Notes under the pieces: generated by a model
Told to the model about the DNA's origin: nothing
Databases searched by the model: none
What the model saw: only the letters and a program-made list of their open reading frames with translations
Made by a program: the position numbers and the translations under genes
Shown: in pieces, positions 34,441 to 43,179 of the stretch
How positions within the stretch are numbered: the first letter of the stretch is position 1
Layout of the letters: each line of letters begins with the position of its first letter
DNA from: JABDIY01 sp963803845
GTDB taxonomy: Bacteria; Actinomycetota; Acidimicrobiia; Acidimicrobiales; SZUA-35
Reading direction: 5' to 3'
Length of the DNA: 64,000 nt
Assembly (NCBI GenBank): GCA_963803845.1
Contig: CAWDNZ010000004.1
Span: 434,001 to 498,000, forward strand

Positions 34441-37017
34441 ATGAACTCCACGCCCCAAGCCACATTCGCCGATCGTCATGTTTCGCTCACCCCGGACGAA
34501 CAACAGAAGATGCTGGCCACCCTGGGTTACGCCACCGCCAGCGACCTGCTGGAGGCTGCCGTCCCAGACGACATCCACCTGAGCGGACCGCTCCAGGTAC
34601 CCGAAGCACTGACCGAGACAGAGGCGCTGGCGCTGGTGCGCTCTTATGCCAACAAGAACAAGGTCTTCACCAGCCTGATCGGCCAGGGTTGGAACAACAC
34701 CATCACTCCGGCGGTCATACGGCGGAACATGATCGAAAACCCCGCCTGGTATACGTCGTACACCCCGTATCAGCCCGAGATCAGCCAGGGCCGGTTGGAG
34801 ATGCTCCTGGTCTTCCAGACCATGATCGCCGACCTCACCGGCTGCGAGCTCGCAAATGCGTCACTGCTCGACGAGTCCACCGCCGCCGCGGAAGCCATGA
34901 CGATGCTCCGACGTCTCGACCGAACCAAGCGCACCAAGTTCTTTGTGGATCACACCTGCCACCCGCAAACAATTGCCGTCTGCCTTACGAGAGCCACTCC
35001 GCTCGGGATCGAACTCGTCATCGGAGATCCCCGAGCTGACCTCGAACCACAGGAGGTGTACGGGGCATTGCTAGCCCAGCCGGGATCAACCGGGGCAGTG
35101 AGTGACCTGAAATCGGTCATCGACAAGCTTCACGAAGCCGATGCCACCGCCGCGGTCACCACCGACCTTTTCTATTGCACACTCGCCACGCCACCTGGCG
35201 AAGTCGGCGCCGACATCGTGGTGGGCAGCGCCCAACGCTTTGGTGTGCCCATGGGGTTCGGCGGACCGCACGCAGGGTTCATGGCTACCGCCGAAAAGCA
35301 TGCTCGATCGCTCCCCGGGCGCTTGGTCGGCGTCAGCGTCGACAGCCAAGGCCTACCCGCATATCGGCTCACCCTCCAGACCCGTGAGCAGCACATTCGC
35401 CGAGACAAGGCCACGTCCAATATCTGCACGGCGCAGGCATTGCTGGCCAACGTTGCCGCGTCGTACGCCTGTTGGCACGGCCCCGAAGGTCTCAGGAGCA
35501 TCGCCAACCGCATCAACAATCTGACCGCCGTCTGCGCAGGACTCCTGGGGGCCGGGGGCATAGCCGTTCCCAAGACGTTCTTCGACACGATCACCGTGAC
35601 GGTAGACAACGCCGACGAAGTGATCGCTGCTGCCGCTGAGCGACAGATCAACCTGCGACGGGTGAGCGGTGGCGAGGTAGGGATCACCTTCGACGAAACC
35701 AGCACCACAGCCACGGTGAACGGAGTGGTGGAGAGCTTCGGGCTCAACGGGAAAGCCGACCTCGGTGAGATGGAGCCCATGCCGGGTATTCCCGAAGCGC
35801 AGCGACGCAACAGCGCATTCCTCACCGACCAACGGTTCCACAGATTCCAATCCGAGCACGAGATGATGCGGTGGCTACGGAAGCTGGCCGACCGAGATCT
35901 CGCACTGGATCGCACCATGATCCCCTTGGGTTCCTGCACCATGAAACTGAATGCCGCTGCAGAAATGGAGCCCATCAGTTGGCCCGAGTTCGCCTCCATC
36001 CATCCCTTCGCTCCCGCGGATCAAACAACTGGGTATGCGCAGCTCATCACCGATCTGGAGAATGACCTCACCGCCATCACCGGTTACGACGCCGTCAGCC
36101 TTCAGCCAAACGCCGGATCGCAAGGTGAATATGCCGGCCTGCTGGCAATTGAAGGCTGGCACGCCAGCAACGGTCAGGGCCACAGAAACGTGTGCCTGAT
36201 CCCATCATCGGCCCATGGAACCAATGCCGCATCTGCGGTTATGGCCGGCATGAAAGTGGTCGTGGTCAAGTGCAACGACCGGGGCGACGTGGACATGCCT
36301 GACCTCGAAGCCAAGATCGCCCAACACGGTGAGAACCTGGCAGCCTTGATGATCACCTACCCCTCCACCCACGGTGTCTACGAACACACTGTGGCTCGGG
36401 TGTGCGAACTGGTTCACGAGGCCGGTGGTCAGGTCTACACCGACGGCGCCAATCTCAATGCACTGGTCGGGGTGGCCCAGCCCGGCAAGTTCGGGTCCGA
36501 TGTGAGCCATCTGAACCTCCACAAGACATTCTGTATCCCCCACGGAGGCGGCGGTCCCGGCGTTGGGCCGATCGGCGTAGGCGCTCACCTCATCCCGTTT
36601 CTCCCCCAGATTGAGCTAGCGGACAGTGAAGAGCCGCAGCGTCGCATCTCCGGCGCTCCGTTCGGATCGGCCGGGATCTTGCCGATCTCGTGGATGTACA
36701 TCCGAATGATGGGCCCGGCCGGTCTACGCCGAGCCACCGAGGGGGCGGTATTGGCGGCCAACTACGTCGCCACCCGACTCCGGGAACACTTCCCAATTCT
36801 CTATACCGGTCCCGGGGGACTCATCGCCCACGAGTGCATCATCGATATCCGCCCGCTGGAAGAAACCACCGGCATCGATGTTGACGACATCGCCAAGCGG
36901 TTGGCGGACTACGGCTTTCACGCCCCCACCATGAGCTTCCCGGTGGCGGGCACGTTGATGATTGAACCGACTGAGAGTGAAAGCTTGGCGGAGTTGGATC
37001 GCTTTGCGATGCGATGA
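34441..37017 (+). CDS. gcvP: Glycine dehydrogenase (P protein), main part, frameshifted near the C-terminus
   Basis: The PLP-dependent P protein decarboxylates glycine and passes the aminomethyl group to lipoyl-GcvH. Both homologous halves are present in one chain (fused type), and the PLP Lys is K695 in HLNLHKTF, followed by the glycine-rich PHGGGGPGVGPIG. ATG 34441 has GAGGTAAC upstream; the open frame to 34306 lies in gcvT. The frame ends at 37017 with DRFAMR, about 85 residues short of the family. The remaining C-terminus continues in the next frame (37014-37277). Restoring one T in the TTT at 37003-37005 would rejoin them as DRFCDAMIG. Confidence 0.92.
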   Translation: MNSTPQATFADRHVSLTPDEQQKMLATLGYATASDLLEAAVPDDIHLSGPLQVPEALTETEALALVRSYANKNKVFTSLIGQGWNNTITPAVIRRNMIENPAWYTSYTPYQPEISQGRLEMLLVFQTMIADLTGCELANASLLDESTAAAEAMTMLRRLDRTKRTKFFVDHTCHPQTIAVCLTRATPLGIELVIGDPRADLEPQEVYGALLAQPGSTGAVSDLKSVIDKLHEADATAAVTTDLFYCTLATPPGEVGADIVVGSAQRFGVPMGFGGPHAGFMATAEKHARSLPGRLVGVSVDSQGLPAYRLTLQTREQHIRRDKATSNICTAQALLANVAASYACWHGPEGLRSIANRINNLTAVCAGLLGAGGIAVPKTFFDTITVTVDNADEVIAAAAERQINLRRVSGGEVGITFDETSTTATVNGVVESFGLNGKADLGEMEPMPGIPEAQRRNSAFLTDQRFHRFQSEHEMMRWLRKLADRDLALDRTMIPLGSCTMKLNAAAEMEPISWPEFASIHPFAPADQTTGYAQLITDLENDLTAITGYDAVSLQPNAGSQGEYAGLLAIEGWHASNGQGHRNVCLIPSSAHGTNAASAVMAGMKVVVVKCNDRGDVDMPDLEAKIAQHGENLAALMITYPSTHGVYEHTVARVCELVHEAGGQVYTDGANLNALVGVAQPGKFGSDVSHLNLHKTFCIPHGGGGPGVGPIGVGAHLIPFLPQIELADSEEPQRRISGAPFGSAGILPISWMYIRMMGPAGLRRATEGAVLAANYVATRLREHFPILYTGPGGLIAHECIIDIRPLEETTGIDVDDIAKRLADYGFHAPTMSFPVAGTLMIEPTESESLAELDRFAMR

Positions 37018-37277
37018 TCGGCATCGCCAATGAGATCGCCATGGTGAGCGCAGGGGCGGTGTCGGCCCAAGACAGCGTGCTACGACACGCACCTCACACT
37101 GCGGCCGACGTGACCGCCGACGATTGGGCCCACCCCTACAGTCGGAGGACAGCGGCCTTTCCACTTCCGGGAATGGACCAGGACAAGTACTTCCCGCCGG
37201 TGGGCCGGATCAACAATGCCCACGGAGATCGCAACCTTCAATGCTCCTGCCCCCCGCTGGAGGCCTTCGCCGAATAG
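37014..37277 (+). CDS. gcvP: C-terminal fragment of gcvP in a shifted frame
   Basis: These 87 residues are the normal end of a P protein: HAPHTAADVTADDWAHPYSR, then YFPPVGRINNAHGDRNLQCS and CPPLEAF. An ATG at 37014 overlaps the stop of the main part (ATGA), so re-initiation could in principle make a separate small peptide. More likely the gene is one unit with a single-base loss in the sequence or a real frameshift mutation. No known two-chain P protein is split at this place. Confidence 0.85.
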   Translation: MIGIANEIAMVSAGAVSAQDSVLRHAPHTAADVTADDWAHPYSRRTAAFPLPGMDQDKYFPPVGRINNAHGDRNLQCSCPPLEAFAE

Positions 37278-37281
37278 CGGT

Positions 37282-39285
37282 CTACCGATGCTCCTCGAAA
37301 GGCAGGGAACTGTCGAACTCCGAGGTCTCACCTGGATCAGGGACGTCGAAGGGTGCACTGAAGACCTCGTCGAAGCTGAGCTTGTCAGGGGGGTCCTCCG
37401 CTGGCGTCTCCGTTGCTTGAGCCGACATGCCGGACGGGTCGAAAAGATCCGGGGGGAAGTCCTCGAAACTCTCGATTCCAGATTTCTCAGCATCGGAAGT
37501 GTCAGCTTCGGACGTGTCGACTTCGAACCTATGAACTTGGAACATGTCGGCGTTGAACATGTCCGGGTCAAATGCGTTCGGATCAACCGGTACGTCCGCA
37601 TCATCGACCGCTACGTGCGGGAATGGAGCCGCCGGTTTCTGGACCAGCGACTGCCGGGAGACCTCCATTTTGCGGGAACCGACTTCTTCGACAACCGATG
37701 AAAGGTAATCCCCCACCACCGCTGATTCCGCCGCCGCGATTCCCACCAAACAGGCGTTGACCGCTCGAGCCTGAACTGCCGTGGTCAGCTTCGGGACCGC
37801 CCCAGCGGCTACCGACGTCGGCCGCCAGCAGATGGTGGCCGTCACCACAGCGTCACCATTCGGGTCACGTGAGACGATGAGCGACTCGCTTCCATCCCAA
37901 ACGTGGTTGCTGAGCGTGGTGTAGGCGAAGCCGTAGCGATCAGATTCATCCACGATTTCCGTAATACGGCATGCGACCGTAACGGTCAACGGTCCCACCG
38001 GTACAGCCATGACGAAGGTTTCGCCAACGGCCACCTGGGGCTGGTTCGGCCGCAAACGAAGCGACGCGGCCTCGTGACCCGCCCATCCCAGAAGCGCATC
38101 ACAAGAATTTTCGAAATCCGGTACCGGTAGAGACCACTGACTACGGAGGTAACCGATGGGGGGCGCATCGTTAGTGGCGTCGGGCATTTCCTCAGCCGGC
38201 AGCGTCGCCGAATACCGGAGCAGATCGAGGAGCTCGCCGTCCGAACGGGGCACAAGGTGAACCATCGTCGCCCGAAGGTCGCCGTCGGCGCTGGAGGCTT
38301 CCCAAGTCAGCGCACGAAGCGCTCCCAGGAGGAAGACGAGGCCAAGCCCGGCCACTGCGGCAACCGTTGGAGCGTCCAACGTGCTGTAGCTGACGGCAAA
38401 ACCATCGGTCACCACGGCGTCGGGCTGGAAGACCGTGCTGCCAAAGGTTCGAGGATCCACGCTGATCACCAGCAAACGAACCATATTCAGGACTGAAGCA
38501 GCGATCAGACTGCTGCCGGCGATCGACAACAGCGACGAAGTGACGCCGCGTTCGAACTTGGCAAGCGCCAGCAACTGCTTGCTTACCACCACACTCACGC
38601 CGAGAGCTATGCCCGATGCAATCACCTCGAGCCGACCATCAACTGCGGAGAGCAAGGCAGCGAGGATCGATCCGCCGCTGGCGATGATCGATAGTCGAGA
38701 GTCAAATCCCAATCGGCGAGCGGAACAGCCCACCACGAATGGAGCCCCGAAAGCGAATAGATAGAGGTAGGCCGTACTCGGGGACAGACCCGGTCCGCCA
38801 CCCCATCGGTTGAGGAAGAGCCAGAGTCCGGCGAAACCGAGCCCGATCAAACCGAAGTCCACGCCGATGCCCGGATCGGCCAACGCCCGCCGAGACAACA
38901 CGCGGAACACTCCCGTTAAAGCGACAGCACTGGCACATGTCAGCCACGGCAGAGAGAGCAGAGCCGAGAAGAAGCCCTTTCCTATCAACACTGACAACAA
39001 GGCCATCAACCCAGCGGCCGGAGTAGCCAGGCGGATCCAAGGAATCGCCGGCGTCATAGGTCCGTTTCGGGGATCGTCCACGATCTGCAGGGCCAGCGGA
39101 ACGGCAACGAGGATCACGGCCAGGACCACACCGGTGTTCCAGTCCGGGCGAGCAAGTCCAAACCAAACGGCCCAGAGGGCGGCGCCGACCAACGGGCCCG
39201 TGGTCTCGAACCGATCGTTGAGATACGGAGTGAGGTCGGGAAGGTCGGCCTTTTCCTTCAGTTTGGCCAGTTTCGCAGCATTCAC
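37282..39285 (-). CDS. YndJ-like membrane domain fused to DUF1990-like domain, acidic tail
   Basis: A 667-residue protein. Residues about 30-350 hold around 9-10 membrane helices resembling YndJ-type proteins. Residues about 385-545 resemble DUF1990 (CRITEIVDESDRYGFAYTTL, then GDAVVTATICWRPTSVAAG), a fold otherwise often encoded separately. The last 110 residues are a very acidic, Phe/Asp/Ser/Glu-rich tail with degenerate units such as FDPDMFNADMF and EVDTSEADTSDAEKSG. Family assignments are by eye and moderately certain. Convergent with gcvP, 4 nt apart. Confidence 0.65.
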   Translation of the reverse strand: MNAAKLAKLKEKADLPDLTPYLNDRFETTGPLVGAALWAVWFGLARPDWNTGVVLAVILVAVPLALQIVDDPRNGPMTPAIPWIRLATPAAGLMALLSVLIGKGFFSALLSLPWLTCASAVALTGVFRVLSRRALADPGIGVDFGLIGLGFAGLWLFLNRWGGGPGLSPSTAYLYLFAFGAPFVVGCSARRLGFDSRLSIIASGGSILAALLSAVDGRLEVIASGIALGVSVVVSKQLLALAKFERGVTSSLLSIAGSSLIAASVLNMVRLLVISVDPRTFGSTVFQPDAVVTDGFAVSYSTLDAPTVAAVAGLGLVFLLGALRALTWEASSADGDLRATMVHLVPRSDGELLDLLRYSATLPAEEMPDATNDAPPIGYLRSQWSLPVPDFENSCDALLGWAGHEAASLRLRPNQPQVAVGETFVMAVPVGPLTVTVACRITEIVDESDRYGFAYTTLSNHVWDGSESLIVSRDPNGDAVVTATICWRPTSVAAGAVPKLTTAVQARAVNACLVGIAAAESAVVGDYLSSVVEEVGSRKMEVSRQSLVQKPAAPFPHVAVDDADVPVDPNAFDPDMFNADMFQVHRFEVDTSEADTSDAEKSGIESFEDFPPDLFDPSGMSAQATETPAEDPPDKLSFDEVFSAPFDVPDPGETSEFDSSLPFEEHR

Positions 39286-39354
39286 CCCATCGGTATCGAA
39301 CCGAAATTCGCAAATCTGTTGTTATTTGAGCGAAATATCGGCGATAACGGGGAA

Positions 39355-39915
39355 CTATTTTGCAGCGCGAAACGCCCGGGACAGCAGCGGGCTATCGGCA
39401 CCGAGGTCATCTTTGGGGTCCTCGGGCTCGTCGCCCTGCTTCGGCCACCGGAACTCGCTGGTGGTTTCCTTTGCTGATTCCTCCCGTTCGGGAGGCGCCG
39501 GGGCAGGAGTATCGACCGGGCGCTTCGTGGCCGGTCGGACGGCAGCTGTCGCGTCGGTAGGAGCCTCGGGGGCAGCTGCTGATGACGCCGTTGCCTCCAT
39601 CGAATCGTCGGCTCGGCGTTTTGGGGCCTCGGTCGGCCGTCGGGTGGCGGGGCGATCCGTGGGGGCGGCAAAGTCGGGCGCTGGTTTGCCTTCGTCTTCA
39701 GCGGACCACATTTCGAGCTTCTTCGCACCGGTGCGACGATCGATCATTTGCCACCCGAGAGGAGCGGTGCGCGAGGACGCATGACGTTCGCAAAGGGGCA
39801 TGCCGTTGCGCGCATGTGTCAAATCGATGAGAACGGCGGTAGATCGTCCGGCATCGAACTGAAGACTGGCGGCTGCCTTTTCACGGCAACCAATACGACT
39901 GCAAATCAAACCCAC
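39355..39915 (-). CDS. DUF3499 family protein with Pro/Ala-rich extension
   Basis: The N-terminal 65 residues match DUF3499, an actinobacterial zinc-ribbon-like family: CSRIGCREKAAASLQF with a CxxxxC pair, LCERHASSRTAPLGWQMIDR with a Cys/His pair. About 115 residues of low-complexity Ala/Pro/Glu/Arg sequence follow. The first ATG is 39942, but a GTG at 39915 sits 7 nt behind a TACTCT box and puts the CSRIGC motif near the N-terminus as in the family. Function unknown; supports the actinobacterial origin. Confidence 0.75.
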   Translation of the reverse strand: MGLICSRIGCREKAAASLQFDAGRSTAVLIDLTHARNGMPLCERHASSRTAPLGWQMIDRRTGAKKLEMWSAEDEGKPAPDFAAPTDRPATRRPTEAPKRRADDSMEATASSAAAPEAPTDATAAVRPATKRPVDTPAPAPPEREESAKETTSEFRWPKQGDEPEDPKDDLGADSPLLSRAFRAAK

Positions 39916-39922
39916 GGCGCAA

Positions 39923-39928
39923 AGAGTA
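39923..39928 (-). promoter_or_regulatory. -10 box of the DUF3499 gene
   Basis: TACTCT on the minus strand, 7 nt before GTG 39915. It lies inside the longer frame from 39942 and so argues for the shorter protein. Confidence 0.4.
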
Positions 39929-39951
39929 CCGCCTACCGGCATCCTGTGTTG

Positions 39952-40932
39952 ATGGAAGCGGCACGAGATCCTCTTCGAAATGCAACAATTTCTGATTCGT
40001 CACTGGTTCGAGTCGTCGAAATCACCGAAATCGGACTGCGAGACGGCACCGACGGCGCAATTCTCGTCAACGATCCCACCCTTCCCGGCCAGCGCACGGT
40101 GCGCGGGTCGGTCCTCCGAGGCATTGCCGATACGCAACTCCTCACCACCGATCCCTCGATACGCACGCCGCTCACCGTCACCGTCACGTTGCCTGAAGCG
40201 GTCGAGGCGGGGTTGGTCTGTGGCGGCCGCGCCCGGCTCCTCGTTACCCCGCTCGGCCATGTCCCAACCGAGGCCCTGCAGTGGCTCGATCACTCTGAGC
40301 CTGTTGTGCTCATCGCGGCAGCCGACGGTTCCGGCTCCGACATGGCGCTGGGTCTCCACGGCATGGTGGGCTCGGTGGGGCCCGACGATGAGGCAGCAAC
40401 GATCGCCCGCCAGATTCTGCGCCGAGGGGCCTCGTGCGCGCAGGTTCATATGATTGCGGGAACCGAATTTGTTTTTGCGGCGGCAATCCCCGTGACCAAG
40501 GCGTTGATCGTGGGCGACGGACCCATGGCTGGCGCCGTCAAGGCTCAGGGCGAACTGATGGGGTGGCAGGTGGAACTCACAGAAGAACTCGACACCGCCA
40601 CGGCCTTTTGCCAGCGGGCCACCGCAGCCGATGCGGTGATCGTGATCAGTCATGATCGAGCGCTCGACGTGCCGGCGCTCGCCGCAGCCCTTGGCAGCCA
40701 GGCCGGCTACATCGGCGCCATGGGTTCGCGCTCCACCCAGTCCATCCGGGCCAAGGCGCTGGATGCGATCGGTCATACGGATCAAGACCGAATCCATGGG
40801 CCGGTCGGACTCGACCTCGGTTCCCGAACCCCCGCCGAAACCGCCGTGGCGATAGCAGCGGAATTCCTGTCCGTTCGGCGCGGTGCAGCGCCGGCCAGCC
40901 TGTCCACTCACACCGGTCCCATTCACGCATAA
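39952..40932 (+). CDS. XdhC/CoxI family protein (molybdoenzyme maturation)
   Basis: A 326-residue XdhC-type protein, expected to help insert sulfurated molybdenum cofactor into xanthine-dehydrogenase-like enzymes. The XdhC_CoxI part covers about the first 90 residues; the Rossmann-like C-terminal domain has ALIVGDGPMAGAVKAQG, DAVIVISHDRALDVPALA, YIGAMGSRSTQ and HGPVGLDLGSRTPAETAVAI. Start chosen at ATG 39952; the frame is open to 39748 but overlaps the DUF3499 gene. No molybdoenzyme genes are in the window. Confidence 0.8.
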   Translation: MEAARDPLRNATISDSSLVRVVEITEIGLRDGTDGAILVNDPTLPGQRTVRGSVLRGIADTQLLTTDPSIRTPLTVTVTLPEAVEAGLVCGGRARLLVTPLGHVPTEALQWLDHSEPVVLIAAADGSGSDMALGLHGMVGSVGPDDEAATIARQILRRGASCAQVHMIAGTEFVFAAAIPVTKALIVGDGPMAGAVKAQGELMGWQVELTEELDTATAFCQRATAADAVIVISHDRALDVPALAAALGSQAGYIGAMGSRSTQSIRAKALDAIGHTDQDRIHGPVGLDLGSRTPAETAVAIAAEFLSVRRGAAPASLSTHTGPIHA

Positions 40933-40935
40933 TCT
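40930..40935 (+). promoter_or_regulatory. -10 box of the first sulfotransferase gene
   Basis: TAATCT overlaps the xdhC stop and lies 10 nt before ATG 40946. It suggests the sulfotransferases can be transcribed separately from xdhC. Confidence 0.4.
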
Positions 40936-40945
40936 TTGGACACCG

Positions 40946-41902
40946 ATGATCACACCCCACCATTTCGCAGGCCCCCAACCCCCCTCGCCCCTTCCCGAGC
41001 TCAACCCGTACGGCGGGCCTCAGGCAGAGCGGCAAACAATCACCCAGAGAGCTCGAGGCGTGGCGCTCGACGCCCTCCGACACTTTGGGGGCGCCACCGC
41101 ATCACTGCGGGTTACGCCTGACTATCTGATCATCGGAACCAAGCGGGGTGGTAGCACCTCCCTCGCCCGCTGGCTTCTGGAGCACCCCGACGTCGCGCCT
41201 CTTTTCCCGGCCCGAGAAACACGGAAAGGCACCTATTTTTTCGACGTGAACTACGATCGGGGAGAACGTTGGTACCGCTCCCACTTTCCTACCCGAGCCT
41301 CGCTGGCGGTGCGGTCCCGGCGACATGCCCGGCCAGTGATCGTGGGTGAGGCAGTCCCCTATTACCTCCACAACCCTCATGCTGCGGTGCGAGCGCGAGC
41401 ATTCGCCCCGGCAGCCAAAGTCATCGCTCTTCTGCGAGACCCCACCGATCGCGCTTTCGGTCATTGGGGCGAGCGAACCCGCAACGGCGTGGAGTGGCTC
41501 AGCTTCCCCGAGGCTCTCGCTGCCGAAGACGAGCGATTGGCCGGTGAGGAAGACCGTATGCTCGCCGACCCCAGTTACTACAGCTTTGCCCACCAGCACT
41601 ATTCCTATGTGGACCAGGGTCGCTACGAACGAGGGCTGCGTCGTTGGATGGACCACTGGCCGGCGCATCAACTGCTGGTCCTGCGCTCTGAAGACATGTA
41701 TGCCGACCCGGCCCGAATCTATGCCCAGGTGACCGACTTCCTAGAGCTCCCTCGCTTCGAGCCCGACGCCTTCGCTGCGTGGAACATGAAGGCGAGCACC
41801 GTGATTGAACCCGCGGTTGAAACACAGCTTCGGGCAGCATTGGCCCCGAGCGTCCGGGCCGTTGAAGAACTCCTGGGTCGACCGATGGGCTGGCGGGCGT
41901 GA
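40946..41902 (+). CDS. Sulfotransferase-family protein 1
   Basis: A 318-residue PAPS-dependent sulfotransferase fold. The 5'-phosphosulfate loop is YLIIGTKRGGSTSLARWLLE, and the 3'-phosphate-binding segment is VIALLRDPTDRAFGHWGERT. The carbohydrate-sulfotransferase-like helix HPDVAPLFPARETRKGTYFF follows. No signal or membrane segment is visible. It overlaps the next sulfotransferase by 4 nt (GTGA), so the pair is translated together; the acceptor may be a cell-surface glycan or lipid. Confidence 0.85.
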   Translation: MITPHHFAGPQPPSPLPELNPYGGPQAERQTITQRARGVALDALRHFGGATASLRVTPDYLIIGTKRGGSTSLARWLLEHPDVAPLFPARETRKGTYFFDVNYDRGERWYRSHFPTRASLAVRSRRHARPVIVGEAVPYYLHNPHAAVRARAFAPAAKVIALLRDPTDRAFGHWGERTRNGVEWLSFPEALAAEDERLAGEEDRMLADPSYYSFAHQHYSYVDQGRYERGLRRWMDHWPAHQLLVLRSEDMYADPARIYAQVTDFLELPRFEPDAFAAWNMKASTVIEPAVETQLRAALAPSVRAVEELLGRPMGWRA

Positions 41903-42870
41903 ATGCGTTGGAAATCCAAACCGGCAAACCGCAGAAGCTGCTCTTCATCGGCGGTCTCGGCCGCTCCGGGAGCACGCTCATCGAAAAGCTCCTCAACGAA
42001 TTCAACGACGCTTTTGCCATTGGCGAAAGCGTTCACCTATGGGAACGGGGCCTGCGTGACAACGAGCTCTGCGGCTGTGGCGAGGCGTTCGACGCATGTC
42101 CGTTCTGGCGCCGCGTTGGCGCCGAAGCGTTTGGACGATGGTCCGAGATCGACCTCGCAACCGCGATTTCATTGCGCTGGAAGATTGACCGTTCCCGGCA
42201 ACTACCCGAGATGCGGAAGGCGTATCGACGCGGGTTTCCCTCCGATGCGCAGCAGGAATACCTCGACCTCATCGGCAACGTCCTGTTGGCGGCCGGTCGG
42301 GTTGCCCGCACCCGTGCCGGAGCAACGGTCCTGATCGATTCCTCCAAACATCTGAGCGCCGCGGCCCTGTATTCACTGGACCCTCGCCTGGATGTGCGAG
42401 TACTCCACCTGCTCCGCGACCCCCGTGGCGTCGCGTACTCCTGGACCAAGGCCGTCTCCCGGCCAGAAGCGGCTGATGCCGCGTCCATGACCGACATGCC
42501 AACGTACAACCCGGTCCGAACGGCCGGCCGCTGGGTCACCGACAATCTTGGTTTTGCGCAGCTGACAAAACTGGGAATTCCTGTCCTTCGGCTCCGGTAT
42601 GAGGATTTTCTCGGTGCACCGCTCGAAACGCTGACCGCCGTTGCCGAATTCGCCGGCATCGACGAGTCCGCTCTCCCATCAGATGTTTTCGATGGTCGGA
42701 CCGCTCACCTCACCACACCCATGCACTCCGCCGCTGGTAACCCGCTTCGCTTCGGTGCCAACGAGGTCACGCTCAAACTCGACGACGCTTGGCAGCAGAA
42801 GCTGCCAGCTCGGCAACGACTCTTGGTTTCGGCCATCACCGCACCAGCTCGAGGCAGGTTCGGCTACTGA
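41899..42870 (+). CDS. Sulfotransferase-family protein 2
   Basis: A 323-residue sulfotransferase of a different subfamily from its neighbour. The PAPS loop is LLFIGGLGRSGSTLIEKLLN and the 3'-phosphate motif VLHLLRDPRGVAYSWTKAV. The Cys-containing segment ELCGCGEAFDACPFWRRVG is typical of actinobacterial members of this group. GTG start overlapping the stop of sulfotransferase 1. Convergent with the ATL gene. Confidence 0.85.
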   Translation: MNALEIQTGKPQKLLFIGGLGRSGSTLIEKLLNEFNDAFAIGESVHLWERGLRDNELCGCGEAFDACPFWRRVGAEAFGRWSEIDLATAISLRWKIDRSRQLPEMRKAYRRGFPSDAQQEYLDLIGNVLLAAGRVARTRAGATVLIDSSKHLSAAALYSLDPRLDVRVLHLLRDPRGVAYSWTKAVSRPEAADAASMTDMPTYNPVRTAGRWVTDNLGFAQLTKLGIPVLRLRYEDFLGAPLETLTAVAEFAGIDESALPSDVFDGRTAHLTTPMHSAAGNPLRFGANEVTLKLDDAWQQKLPARQRLLVSAITAPARGRFGY

Positions 42871-42886
42871 CGCCTCCGCGACTCGC

Positions 42887-43177
42887 CTACTGGGCCTTCT
42901 GTGGCAACAACCTCGGCTCGCCGGCTCGGTTGGTTCCCACCTGGTGACCTTCGGATCGGAGGCGTTGGGCGTGTTCCGCCTCGAGGCCGGGGCAGAGCCG
43001 TCCTGCCGCAGAAACGACCCGCCACCATTCCAGCCCGTCGGCGGTCCGGAGGAGGTTACCGACCGCGCGGGCGGCACCGGGATAGCCCGCTTCCGCAGCG
43101 ACTTCGCCATAGGTGAGGACGTCTCCGCTCTGGGTGGCATGAAGTACGGAGCGAACCGCATCTTCGAAGGAGTGCAT
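42887..43177 (-). CDS. Alkyltransferase-like protein (ATL, MGMT-like DNA-binding domain)
   Basis: A 96-residue version of the DNA-binding domain of O6-alkylguanine alkyltransferases. GDVLTYGEVAAEAGYPGAARAVGNLL is the helix-turn-helix with the Arg finger. In place of the alkyl-acceptor PCHRV the sequence is EWWRVV, so it has no acceptor Cys and should act as an ATL that binds alkylated bases and recruits nucleotide excision repair. ATG 43177 was chosen because the frame upstream lies in the HD gene, whose stop is 2 nt away; the two form an operon. Confidence 0.85.
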   Translation of the reverse strand: MHSFEDAVRSVLHATQSGDVLTYGEVAAEAGYPGAARAVGNLLRTADGLEWWRVVSAAGRLCPGLEAEHAQRLRSEGHQVGTNRAGEPRLLPQKAQ

Positions 43178-43179
43178 TG

